Positions 21,440-31,100 of a DNA stretch of 64,000 nucleotides are shown piece by piece. Source of the stretch: a virus. How positions within the stretch are numbered: position 1 is the stretch's first letter; each line of letters starts with the position of its first letter. A model generated the notes under the pieces. That model was given only the letters and a program-made list of their open reading frames with translations. It was not told the origin of the DNA and ran no database searches. The stretch covers positions 33,956 through 97,955 of IMG/VR virus record IMGVR_UViG_3300027659_000017; one strand, written 5' to 3'. A program made the translations under genes and the position numbers.

Positions 21440-24400
21440 ATGATAAAAGTTAGAATTAAAAAATTGCCGAAGGCAAAAACAGGATACCAACTTCAAGGAG
21501 CTTTGGTTAATGATGTTCCTGCAATGGGAGGAGCAGATTACAATGCATACATTGGTAAAGAAAAACTTAGAGAGAGTAAATATATTACTGCTGTTCCAAG
21601 AGATAAAGCTAATCTAGAGGCTGAGGGAGGTGAAACTGTTTACGGTGACATCAATGGAGATGGAATGCCGGAACATAAAATCATCAAAGGACCAAGACAC
21701 CATGCTGGTGGAGTACCACTAAGTCTTCCTGAAGATACATTTATCTTTAGTGATACAAGAAGTATGAGAGTTAAGGACCCGACAATACTTGCTATGTTTG
21801 GTAAGTCTCCTGGTAAGTCTTATACCCCAGCTGAATTGGCTAAACAATATGATATCCAGAAGTACAGAAAGATTTTAGAAGATCCTGATACAGATGCAAT
21901 AGAAAGAAAGTCTGCTGAGTTGATGATCAAAAAGTATGTTATTAAGTTAGGATGTCTTGCTCTTGCACAAGAGTCAATGAAAGGATTCCCACAAGGGATT
22001 CCTGTTGTTGCTAAACCATGTATGGAAGCAAGAGGTATTACAGAAGAACAAATCTTGCCAAGTAAAGAAATCTCTGGTTTGAATGATCAGCTGAAGAAAC
22101 AAATGGAGCAGCAACAGAATTCTGAAGAGACAATGGAATCAGAGAATCAGCAGAATCCTATGGAAGAAGCTCAGGAGATGAACCAAGGTCAACCAGTAGC
22201 TCAAGCACAACAAAGTCCATCACCAGAAGCAATGATGAGATTTGGTGGTATGAGAAGATTGAGAAGAGCTGCAGAAGGAATGATGCAACCATCTCCAGAA
22301 GAGATGGCTATGATGCAACAACAACAGCAACAACCACAACAAGGTGGGGGTGATGAGATGATGCAAATCATGCAAGAGGTTCAGGCTGCACTACAAAGAG
22401 GTGCACAACCTAATGAAGTTGTTATGAGTTTATTACAGAATGGTCTTCCACCTGAAGCTATAGTACAGATATTTACACAACTTGGTGCTTCACAAGAAGA
22501 GGCTGTGGGTATTATCCAACAAGCTATGTCTCAACAACAAGGTGGTGGAGAAGATCCAATGATGGCTCAAGGTCCTCCAATGTCTGAGCAAGAAATGATG
22601 CAGCAACAAGGAGCTCCAATGGCAATGTATGGTATGTCTATGGGAGGGTATGATATGCCTTTCTATGATATTCCACAAGCTGAGTATGGTATGGCAATGG
22701 GTGCTAACCCACAAAACTATCAAGGAAGACAAGGTAGAGTACCTTCTACAGGTCCTATGTACAATTTAGCTAAAGCACAAAATGGTGTAGAAACACCTGC
22801 ACCAATTGTCATTGATGGTACTGCAATGACTGATGCACAAATTGAACAAGAAATTTGGAACATTAAACAAAAAGACCCAAATGCTGTAGTACATGTTAAA
22901 CGTAAGGATGAAAAAGGAAATGTTAAAACACAAGTATTAAAACAATCTGGTTTTACAGTTCCTACTGGAAAAGATCTTGATGCTGCTGGTTTAGAGGGGT
23001 TCCCTGATACACCAAATGGTAGAATGGCAGCTGCACAGTATTTATTGATTAAAGAAAATATGTCTAACCCAGCGGTTAGAAAAGAAATGATTGCTAATAC
23101 AAGATCAGTTGTTGAAAATCCAGAAGCTTGGAGAGGAAAAGGTTCAACAAGTGCCGATCCAAATGATAAATGGTCTGTTAAATACGGTACTGAACCAACT
23201 GATGAGGAAATCATTAATGCTTCTTTGATGTTAAATAAAAGAAACTTGATGTTCCAAGCAAATGATGTGGATCCTCAATTGTTTTCTGACGTAGGTAATA
23301 AATTAGATGACCCAGCTACTGTAGTTAGTGAAGGTTATATAAATCCTAAAACACAAAAACCTTATACTACAACAGAGGCAACAGCTGCTATTAATGATTT
23401 AAGAAGTAAAGGTTTTACAAGTGTAGCCACAATGGCACAAAATCTTGGAGTTCCATTGGATCCAAGAGGTAAAGACAGAGTACTTCAACAATCTACAATG
23501 CATGCTTATGCACTTTCACATAAAAACTTTAGTGAAGGTAAATATGATAACGACCCTAATACAAAGTATGCAATGGATAACTTCTTGGGTAATGTTAATC
23601 AAGTACAATCCGGAGCTGGTGATGAATCTACTATGGGAGGTTTATATGGTGCATTAGGTAATAAGATTTCACCTCTTGATGACGAGTATGATTATTCAAA
23701 TAACAATTGGTATCAAACAAATTCAAGAGGTAGTCTTCAAAGAGGTAAATATACAACTTGGGGTGATACTCAAGCTGGTGAATACTTTATGGTAGGTAAA
23801 AGAAGTCAAGTTTATGACGATTTACCAGCAGATCCAAACTGTCAATGTGAAGATCAAAGTAAACCTAACTATAGTACATACAAAGATGACAAAGGAAACT
23901 GTACATGTACACCACCTACTGAAGTAAAGAATTGTCCTTGTGTTAAATCAGATGGTACTGAGATAAACATGACACCTAATCCGGATAATACATGTCCTCC
24001 TTGTACTGAAGATAAGCAAGTTCCAGTTCCTAAACCTCCTGCTGAGTTTTGGTTGCAAGATACAATCAAGACTGCTGGTGCATTTGGGGATTTGATGGGT
24101 GTTAAAAAATACATGGGATGGTCACCGGGAATGGATTACAAAAATCCACGACCTACATTCTTAGATCCTACAAGAGAACTTGCTGCCAATTCAGAACAAG
24201 CAGGTATTCAATCTCAAGCATTAGGTCAATTTGCTGGGTCACAAGCATTGTCTGCAAGATCAGCAGGTATTCAAGGTCAAGCTGGCAAGAATGCTGCAGA
24301 TATACTTTCTAAGTATAACAATGCTAATGTCAACATAGCAAATCAATTTGAGTTAAAAGGTACTGATATTGCAAACCAAAACACTGCATTAAGACAAGCA

Positions 24401-24883
24401 AATGCTTCTAAACTTTATGACCAGAATACTATTGCAAATCAGCAGTTTGATAATTCTAAGTTGGCATTGAGAAACAACTTGAGAAACTACTATACTAATG
24501 CTATTACTAATAAATGGAAGACAGATGCATTAAATCAAATGTATCCTAACTATGCAGTAAGACCTGGTAATGGTGGTGAGATGGGATTCCAACCAACACC
24601 AAGATCAGTAACTGGTCAAGGAGCTGGTAGTACTACAGGTAGTTGGCAAAAAGCAATGGATGAATGTAAAGCAAACAACCCTGGAGCAAGTGAAGCAGTA
24701 TTGTTAGCTTGTGCTAAATCTTCAACAGGTTCATATGGTTCACAACCAAGTACAGGAGCTAATGCAAATGCTGTCAATACAATGTATGGTTCTCAACAAC
24801 CTCAACGTGAAAGAGATGGAGGAGAAATATATGATGATGGTGGTTATGTTCACATTAACTCATGGCTTCCATTTATCTTGTAA
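21440..24883 (+). CDS. Conserved virion-type protein with Q/M-rich centre
   Basis: A 1147-aa protein starting MIKVRIKKLPKAKTG, the tag motif again. The next ~200 residues contain GETVYGDINGDGMPEHK, GPRHHAGGVPLSLP and TFIFSDTR, a combination I recognise from large structural-region proteins of crAss-like and related Bacteroidota phages; no function is known to me. Residues about 210-430 are extremely rich in Gln, Met and Pro with Q runs, and include LLQNGLPPEAIVQIFTQLG followed by a second short helix pair, like a UBA-type three-helix unit. From about residue 801 there is a Cys-rich patch (CQCED....PNY....GNCTC, then CPC and CPPC), partly shared with the previous protein. The C-terminal quarter is Ala/Gln/Asn-rich and probably helical. 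The gene follows the preceding stop by 8 bp, so it is in the same transcript. Confidence 0.65.
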   Translation: MIKVRIKKLPKAKTGYQLQGALVNDVPAMGGADYNAYIGKEKLRESKYITAVPRDKANLEAEGGETVYGDINGDGMPEHKIIKGPRHHAGGVPLSLPEDTFIFSDTRSMRVKDPTILAMFGKSPGKSYTPAELAKQYDIQKYRKILEDPDTDAIERKSAELMIKKYVIKLGCLALAQESMKGFPQGIPVVAKPCMEARGITEEQILPSKEISGLNDQLKKQMEQQQNSEETMESENQQNPMEEAQEMNQGQPVAQAQQSPSPEAMMRFGGMRRLRRAAEGMMQPSPEEMAMMQQQQQQPQQGGGDEMMQIMQEVQAALQRGAQPNEVVMSLLQNGLPPEAIVQIFTQLGASQEEAVGIIQQAMSQQQGGGEDPMMAQGPPMSEQEMMQQQGAPMAMYGMSMGGYDMPFYDIPQAEYGMAMGANPQNYQGRQGRVPSTGPMYNLAKAQNGVETPAPIVIDGTAMTDAQIEQEIWNIKQKDPNAVVHVKRKDEKGNVKTQVLKQSGFTVPTGKDLDAAGLEGFPDTPNGRMAAAQYLLIKENMSNPAVRKEMIANTRSVVENPEAWRGKGSTSADPNDKWSVKYGTEPTDEEIINASLMLNKRNLMFQANDVDPQLFSDVGNKLDDPATVVSEGYINPKTQKPYTTTEATAAINDLRSKGFTSVATMAQNLGVPLDPRGKDRVLQQSTMHAYALSHKNFSEGKYDNDPNTKYAMDNFLGNVNQVQSGAGDESTMGGLYGALGNKISPLDDEYDYSNNNWYQTNSRGSLQRGKYTTWGDTQAGEYFMVGKRSQVYDDLPADPNCQCEDQSKPNYSTYKDDKGNCTCTPPTEVKNCPCVKSDGTEINMTPNPDNTCPPCTEDKQVPVPKPPAEFWLQDTIKTAGAFGDLMGVKKYMGWSPGMDYKNPRPTFLDPTRELAANSEQAGIQSQALGQFAGSQALSARSAGIQGQAGKNAADILSKYNNANVNIANQFELKGTDIANQNTALRQANASKLYDQNTIANQQFDNSKLALRNNLRNYYTNAITNKWKTDALNQMYPNYAVRPGNGGEMGFQPTPRSVTGQGAGSTTGSWQKAMDECKANNPGASEAVLLACAKSSTGSYGSQPSTGANANAVNTMYGSQQPQRERDGGEIYDDGGYVHINSWLPFIL

Positions 24884-24939
24884 ACTTTAGAGGTTTATTA
24901 AACTTATAAAATTTTAATAGTTTTACACAAACATAAATT
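24882..24939 (+). promoter_or_regulatory. Second copy of hairpin plus AAATTTTAATA element
   Basis: An imperfect inverted repeat AAACTT-TAG-AGGTTT (24882-24896, one T/G wobble) overlaps the TAA stop. After 12 nt comes AAATTTTAATA (24909-24919), and 20 nt later the ATG at 24940. The spacing between hairpin and motif is the same as at 17263-17300. A related TATTTTAGTA occurs 19 nt before the start of the minus-strand gene at 53209. Promoter or RNA-control function is inferred. Confidence 0.45.
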
Positions 24940-27900
24940 ATGGCAACGTATTTACAAGGAGTCACAGATTATATACCAGATTATCAGCCGTTTCAACCTG
25001 ATTTAAATTTCTATGGTAATTTACTACAAGCTAAGCAAAATCAATATGATACTAACTGGCAATCATTAAATAATTTATATGGTCAACTTTACGGTGCAGA
25101 TTTAACTCACGAGTTAAATATTAAAAAGAAAGATGAGCTTCTAAAACAAATTGATTTCAATGTTAAAAGAATAACAGGTCTGGATCTTTCCCTAGAGCAG
25201 AATGTAACTCAAGCTATGCAAGTATTCAAACCATTCTATGAGGATAGGTATCTTATGAAAGATATGGCCTGGACTAAGAACTGGAAGAATACATATAACT
25301 CAGCTAATGCATTAAAGAACTCACAAGACGAGAAGCAAAGAAAACAATGGTGGTCTACAGGTGTTCAGGGACTAGATATTAGAAGACAAATGTTTAAGGA
25401 TGCTACATTAGATGAGACCTTAAATATGGGTAATGCACAGTATACTCCATTTGTAAATGCAGTTACTGAGTATTTAGATCTTGCAAAGAAGTATGATGTT
25501 GGTGCCGTAACACAGTTACCTGATGAGTCTGGTTTGTATTTGGTACGAAAGAAAAATGGTGAATTGATTTTACCTACTCTACAGAATATGTTCTTGGCTG
25601 AATATACTAATAGACCTGACATACAGGATATGTATAGAGAGCAGGCATTTGTAGAAAGAATGAATTATTCTTATCAGAATGCTGAGAAGTTTGGTGGTAG
25701 TAAATTAGAAGCTGAGAAGGATTACATCAAAGCAAAATATGATTGGTTGCAGAAATATTCAGAAAGTAAGAATGTTAAAGCACAAGATGAATTAAATACT
25801 ACTAAGAACTTACAAGGACAGCTTGAACAAGATATCAATAAAGGTAATGTGAATCCTCAACAGTTATCTTATGCAGAAAGACTTAATCAAGGTCTCAAAG
25901 TAAATAGTGCTATTGCTGAAGATGCTCAAAAGTTAGATGATCAAATTAATGATAAGCAAAATACTGTTGCTACTCAAGGTTACAATGAAGATATCTTAAG
26001 TGATATAGAACTTGCAAGATTAAAAGTAGACTCAGGATTTGCTTCTGTGGCAGCTGAACAAGATATTATGAGAGCTGCCAATGATTATGCTATGACTAAC
26101 TACGAAGTTGAGTACAAAGCTAATCCTGTTGGTCTAGAGTTCTTAAGAGATAAACAAGCAAGAGCAAGACAAAGACAAGGTCACACGGATAGATTGGAAG
26201 AAATCCAAGCTCAAAGTGATGCTAGAATGTGGGAAAAAGCTGTTGATTACAATGTTGGAAAGAACTATTGGAGTTTTGATAAAGATGGTAAGATAAATAC
26301 CAATCCTCAAGTAAATGGATTTGGTATTACGTTTACTACTCCTGACGGAACATCATCTGGTGAAGTTATGTCTATAGATGCAGCAAATCAATTGATGAGA
26401 ACTCAAATGATTAGTGAGCATGCTACTGAACCAGTAAGTAACTTGATGAAGTTTGTGCAGAATGGTGTTAATTCTAATTCATTTACTGCTGCACAGATTG
26501 CTCAGTTTGTATTGAAACTTAACCCAAGTGATCCTCTGGCAAAGAAGATTATGAAAGAAGGTAGTAAAAATTACAGACCGGAAATCATTAAAGTATGGAA
26601 TAGTGTATGGCAAAGTTATAATGCAGATCCAACTGGCTTTACTCAAAAAACTGTAAACTCGGGACAGATTTATAACATCAATGAGTTGATGCAAAGTTGG
26701 GCTACTAAACATGCTGGAAGTGAGTTGTCTAAAACATATTTTGGAGATCAATCAATGGTTAAGTTGAACCAACTTGCACGAACTGATGATGCATTGAATA
26801 GTGTAAGAAATAAAAACTACGATAAGATCCGAAATAAGTTTACTACTGACTTGAATTATATTGTTCAGAATGTAAAAAGTAAAGATCCGGAAACTTATGC
26901 TAATGTTACAGATGCAAAGGTTCAACAAGCTGTAGAACTAATGATGACAAGATATATCTTAGATGGTAAAGGTAATACAGATGATTTTGAAAAAATTGCA
27001 CCTGAAGTAGATAAGCAAGTTGCAGCTATACTAGGTTTCAATATTGGTAAGAAAACAGACCAAAAGGCAGATATGAACTGGTATAACTATGTATTCCCAT
27101 TAACCAATGTTCCTAAAATAGTTAATTCTGGTAGAGAAGTAGTAAGAGATGAGGCTTCTTGGGTAAAAGATGTATTTGATAATTCATTTGAAGAACTTGC
27201 TATGGATATGAATCCTGAAACAGGACTTCAAACATATCCTAATAATGCCACTAAAAGATCTGGTGACAAAGTATCATTAGCTACTGAAACTGGAAACATG
27301 ATGGTAGCTCCAGGTATTAGATGGGATCCAGGAAATCAGTCTGCTTCTCAAATGTTTACAACTATCATGGGTACTAACTGGGGCCAAGATGAGTATAAAT
27401 ATAGAATTACTACTAATGGTAACATACTTCCAGGTTCTGAAGAAGAATGGGAAGATACAGGAGTTTCTCAAAGTGAAGCCGTTGCAATTGTTAGAGAACT
27501 ACAGATGAGACTTAACACAGATAAGGAGCTTTCAAACTTTATGATTGGTGCCACTACAATGTCTATGGAAAGCAATGGTTTGGGTTCTATGAAAGTAAAT
27601 GCTCCAAGAGACCTGATTGAAAAGGTTATTAAAGGAATGGCTGGTGAAGATGCAAAAGAAAATGATCTTAAAAATAAGATTGACAAAATCTACCAGAACG
27701 GTATTACTTTTATTGCACCTAAAAATGTATGGGAAAGTAACAAACTATTTGGTATGCAGTTCCCGTCTCCTACTGAAATTCTCCTAAGACAGGGTCCTAT
27801 TGAATATGAAGATCCTGCTGGAAATGGTTTTTACAAAATTGAAAAAACAACTGGTAGCGGTGATTACATTGGTAATGGAACATTTTATGAAATGTTACCT

Positions 27901-28128
27901 GATGGTTCTAAGAAAGAACATCAGAGATACTTTGATAATAATGTAATGAGTGGTAGGACTATTGAAGAGAAAGAACAATTGTTTCACAACATACTTACGA
28001 AAACATTAACTCTAAACTTTGATATGTTTAGAAAGATCCATCAATCAGGGAATCAAGAAGCAATTCAAAGAGCACAGGATAATTTTGGTGCAACAGTTAC
28101 AAATCCTTTTTGGAAATATAATAAGTAA
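24940..28128 (+). CDS. Conserved crAss-like virion protein (cargo-type)
   Basis: A 1062-aa protein. The N-terminus (MATYLQGVTDYIPDYQPFQP, then Y-G-N-LLQAKQNQYD and KRITGLDLSLEQNV...FKPFYED) is a signature I recognise from large uncharacterised proteins in the structural region of crAss-like and other Bacteroidota phages. The rest is mostly charged and helical, with a long coiled-coil-like part at about 240-420, and no catalytic motif is visible. There is no K-x-G-G linker, unlike the three modular proteins upstream. The next gene starts 5 bp after its stop. I infer a virion protein, perhaps one of the internal or tail cargo proteins delivered with the RNA polymerase, but the sequence does not prove packaging. 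Confidence 0.6.
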   Translation: MATYLQGVTDYIPDYQPFQPDLNFYGNLLQAKQNQYDTNWQSLNNLYGQLYGADLTHELNIKKKDELLKQIDFNVKRITGLDLSLEQNVTQAMQVFKPFYEDRYLMKDMAWTKNWKNTYNSANALKNSQDEKQRKQWWSTGVQGLDIRRQMFKDATLDETLNMGNAQYTPFVNAVTEYLDLAKKYDVGAVTQLPDESGLYLVRKKNGELILPTLQNMFLAEYTNRPDIQDMYREQAFVERMNYSYQNAEKFGGSKLEAEKDYIKAKYDWLQKYSESKNVKAQDELNTTKNLQGQLEQDINKGNVNPQQLSYAERLNQGLKVNSAIAEDAQKLDDQINDKQNTVATQGYNEDILSDIELARLKVDSGFASVAAEQDIMRAANDYAMTNYEVEYKANPVGLEFLRDKQARARQRQGHTDRLEEIQAQSDARMWEKAVDYNVGKNYWSFDKDGKINTNPQVNGFGITFTTPDGTSSGEVMSIDAANQLMRTQMISEHATEPVSNLMKFVQNGVNSNSFTAAQIAQFVLKLNPSDPLAKKIMKEGSKNYRPEIIKVWNSVWQSYNADPTGFTQKTVNSGQIYNINELMQSWATKHAGSELSKTYFGDQSMVKLNQLARTDDALNSVRNKNYDKIRNKFTTDLNYIVQNVKSKDPETYANVTDAKVQQAVELMMTRYILDGKGNTDDFEKIAPEVDKQVAAILGFNIGKKTDQKADMNWYNYVFPLTNVPKIVNSGREVVRDEASWVKDVFDNSFEELAMDMNPETGLQTYPNNATKRSGDKVSLATETGNMMVAPGIRWDPGNQSASQMFTTIMGTNWGQDEYKYRITTNGNILPGSEEEWEDTGVSQSEAVAIVRELQMRLNTDKELSNFMIGATTMSMESNGLGSMKVNAPRDLIEKVIKGMAGEDAKENDLKNKIDKIYQNGITFIAPKNVWESNKLFGMQFPSPTEILLRQGPIEYEDPAGNGFYKIEKTTGSGDYIGNGTFYEMLPDGSKKEHQRYFDNNVMSGRTIEEKEQLFHNILTKTLTLNFDMFRKIHQSGNQEAIQRAQDNFGATVTNPFWKYNK

Positions 28129-28133
28129 TAGAA

Positions 28134-31100
28134 ATGGCTGAGGAAACATTAAACAATGTAGAGAATTTAGAAAATCAACCTTCTGGAGTTAGTCAATTGA
28201 TGGCTCAGAGTAATTTTCTAAATCCGGCAAGTATTGAACAACCACTTGCCCCACAAATTAATTGGCCAGACAATTTTGTTAACACTACAAATTATATTAA
28301 AGATAATACATCCGGAGTATCACCAGACTATCCTCCTTCTCAAGTAAGAGCTGATAGATCAAATGGTGTTTCTCAAGGTGGATTTGGTGCAATGCTGGAC
28401 AGAGAAATGGCTCAGATAAATAATTTATCTGATGTCAGTAGATATGCTGAACCTTATGCATATGATTCATCTCCTAAAGGTACATTTAGAGCAAGATATA
28501 AAGCTTATGGTCAGGATACTTTTAACAAAGTAGGTTTCCATCCTTTGATTGATAACGAGACATTCTTCAATCAGAATACAACCTTTGGTGATGACCTACA
28601 AAGATGGGCAACACATTCTGCATGGCCTATGTTGTCTAAAGGATTTATGGATCCTATTAGATCATATAAGAGTATCATGGATGGTAATGGTTTGTTTGAT
28701 GCAGATCCTGAAAGTGCACGAGACTATGAATACTACAATGCAATTGGTGCATCAAGTAAAGGTGGTTTAGGTGGATTTACAGTAAACTTGTTGAACTCTG
28801 CTTCATACTCTATGGGTATTCTTACAGAAGGTGCTATGGAAGGTGCCTTGATTGGAAGTTTATTTAGTGGAGGAAATGCTGCTACCGGTGCTATTGAAGG
28901 TAGTACAACTTTCTTAAACAAATTGGGAGCTCTACCTAAAGCATTGATACAAACTACCAAAGCTACAGGAGAACTTTTAACTAGTGTAAAGAACTATTCT
29001 AATCTGAGTAGAGCAAAAGAATTGTATGCTGCGGCAGGTAGAAACTTTGGTAACTTTATCAATCCTCTACATAATACTACCCAAGCATTTCATGAATTAA
29101 AGAATACAGATAACCTTACAAACTTGGCAAGGAGTGCAACCACTGCTGGTGCATTGTGGCATGATGTAATGGTTATGAATATGGCTCTTTCAGAAGGTAA
29201 ACTGGAAGGAGGTTTTACAAGATATCAAACATATGATAGATTGTATAACCAACATTTACAAGACAATAATGGTAAGGCACCAACTCTTGATCAACAAGAG
29301 TCTATGATGAGACAAGCATCAAAGGGTGCTTGGTGGAATACCCTTAACAATACAGCATTGATATACTATTCTAATAAGTTAGTATTCCCTTCTATTACCA
29401 ATGCTAGCTTCCTGAAAGGGATGCCTAAGTTTGGTTTTGGTAAAGTGGTTACTAATGTAGGAAAGGAATACCAAATCTTATTTCAACCGGGAAAGAATGC
29501 AATTGAGGGTGCCTTTACTAAACAAAGAGTAAGTTTTGTTAATGCAATTAAGTCATTGGCTAAACCTGCCACATATGGAAGAGTAGGTCTTAATTATTTT
29601 AAGGCAAACCTTGTTGAAGGTACACAAGAGGTATTACAAGATGTATTACAAGAGGCAACTCAAAACTATTATGTAGATACTTTTAAAAATCCTGATGCTA
29701 GAAACTTTAGATATGCTTCTGGATTACTAAGTGAGTCAATAGGAAAACAATGGAGTTCACAAGGACTTGAAACGTTCCTGTCTGGTTTCTTAATGGGTTC
29801 TATATTACAAGCTCCCGGGGCAATTAAAAAGTATGCAACTGTTGGATACAATGATTACCTACAAAAGAATCCTGAATATCAAACATACCTAAAGGATAGA
29901 GAACAACTGGCTGATACAGTGGTAGAGCAAATGAATACCATGTATAAGAATGGGCAGTATTTCTTTGACCCAAGAATAAGCAACTATGCTAATATTGGTT
30001 TGTTAGGTAGAGTAATTGATGATCCAGATAATCATACTACCAAAGACATTAAAGACACAGAGTTTGCTGCATTTCAAGCAGCAGTATTAAGTTCTTTACA
30101 GAATGGAACCTTTGACATGTTCTTGAAACATTATGAGGGATACAAACAAGCTTCTCCTAAAGACATTGAAGAAGCATGGGGATTGCAATCTGGTCAAGGT
30201 CCAAAAGCATTAGAAAGATTTGACAAGTCATTGGAGAGTGCAAAACAAATGTCCACTAGATGGACTGTAGCCAAGGAGAAAATGAAATTCATGGCTAATC
30301 TAGATGACTATAAAAAAGATACAGAAGAATATAGAATGGCCGAGATATACAATAAAGCCTATAACCAGGCATTGTATAACTATGTCTTCTTACATGGATC
30401 TTTTGATGACAATGTACATCGTGAAAAGAAACTTTACGAGAACTTGTCTAAACTATCTGCCATTAAAGAATCTAATTTCTCTGACATAGCTGCATTAACA
30501 GATCCAAATAGATTGCAGAGAGAGATTGAAATGATGAAGACAGAGGTTGAAAATCTTGAGAATTTCAACACTGCAGAATCAATAGCTGAAGCATCTAGAA
30601 AAAGAGAGTTGCTTGAACTATATTCTAATTTCCATGAGAAGCAGGAAAACTTGGTAGATTTATTCATAAACAAGTCAATCCTTGACAACATTAAAGCAGA
30701 GATCATAAAGGAGAATCCTGATATGACTGATGCTGAAGCTAGCACAAGTGCAATTGATAAGATTATTGAAGATTATGACAATGGTAGAAGTAATGAATTC
30801 TTAGATTACAAAGAATCATTTGCTACATTATTGAAAGGACTGGCAACTACATCACAGCAGAAACTCCAATTGGAGAGAGAAATGCAAGACATGGGTGGTA
30901 TTGATGAGCTATTTGATAATCTACTTGACACACATGTATTAAGAAATGAAACAGCACGGGTTGCTGAATATGTTAACCTGTTGTCTAATCCAAGAGACTT
31001 CTATGAGCACGTTATGAGAAACTTCAAATTCATGAAGGATCTATATAACAACAGAGAAGAGATTGTCAAAGAGATTGTTAACCAAGAAATCTCAGCTATT

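Noticed and set aside
22720-23214. 164-aa frame on the minus strand opposite the Q/M-rich virion gene
   Set aside because: It lies wholly opposite a convincing coding frame, has a shadow-type Ser/Leu/Phe-rich composition and no recognisable motif.
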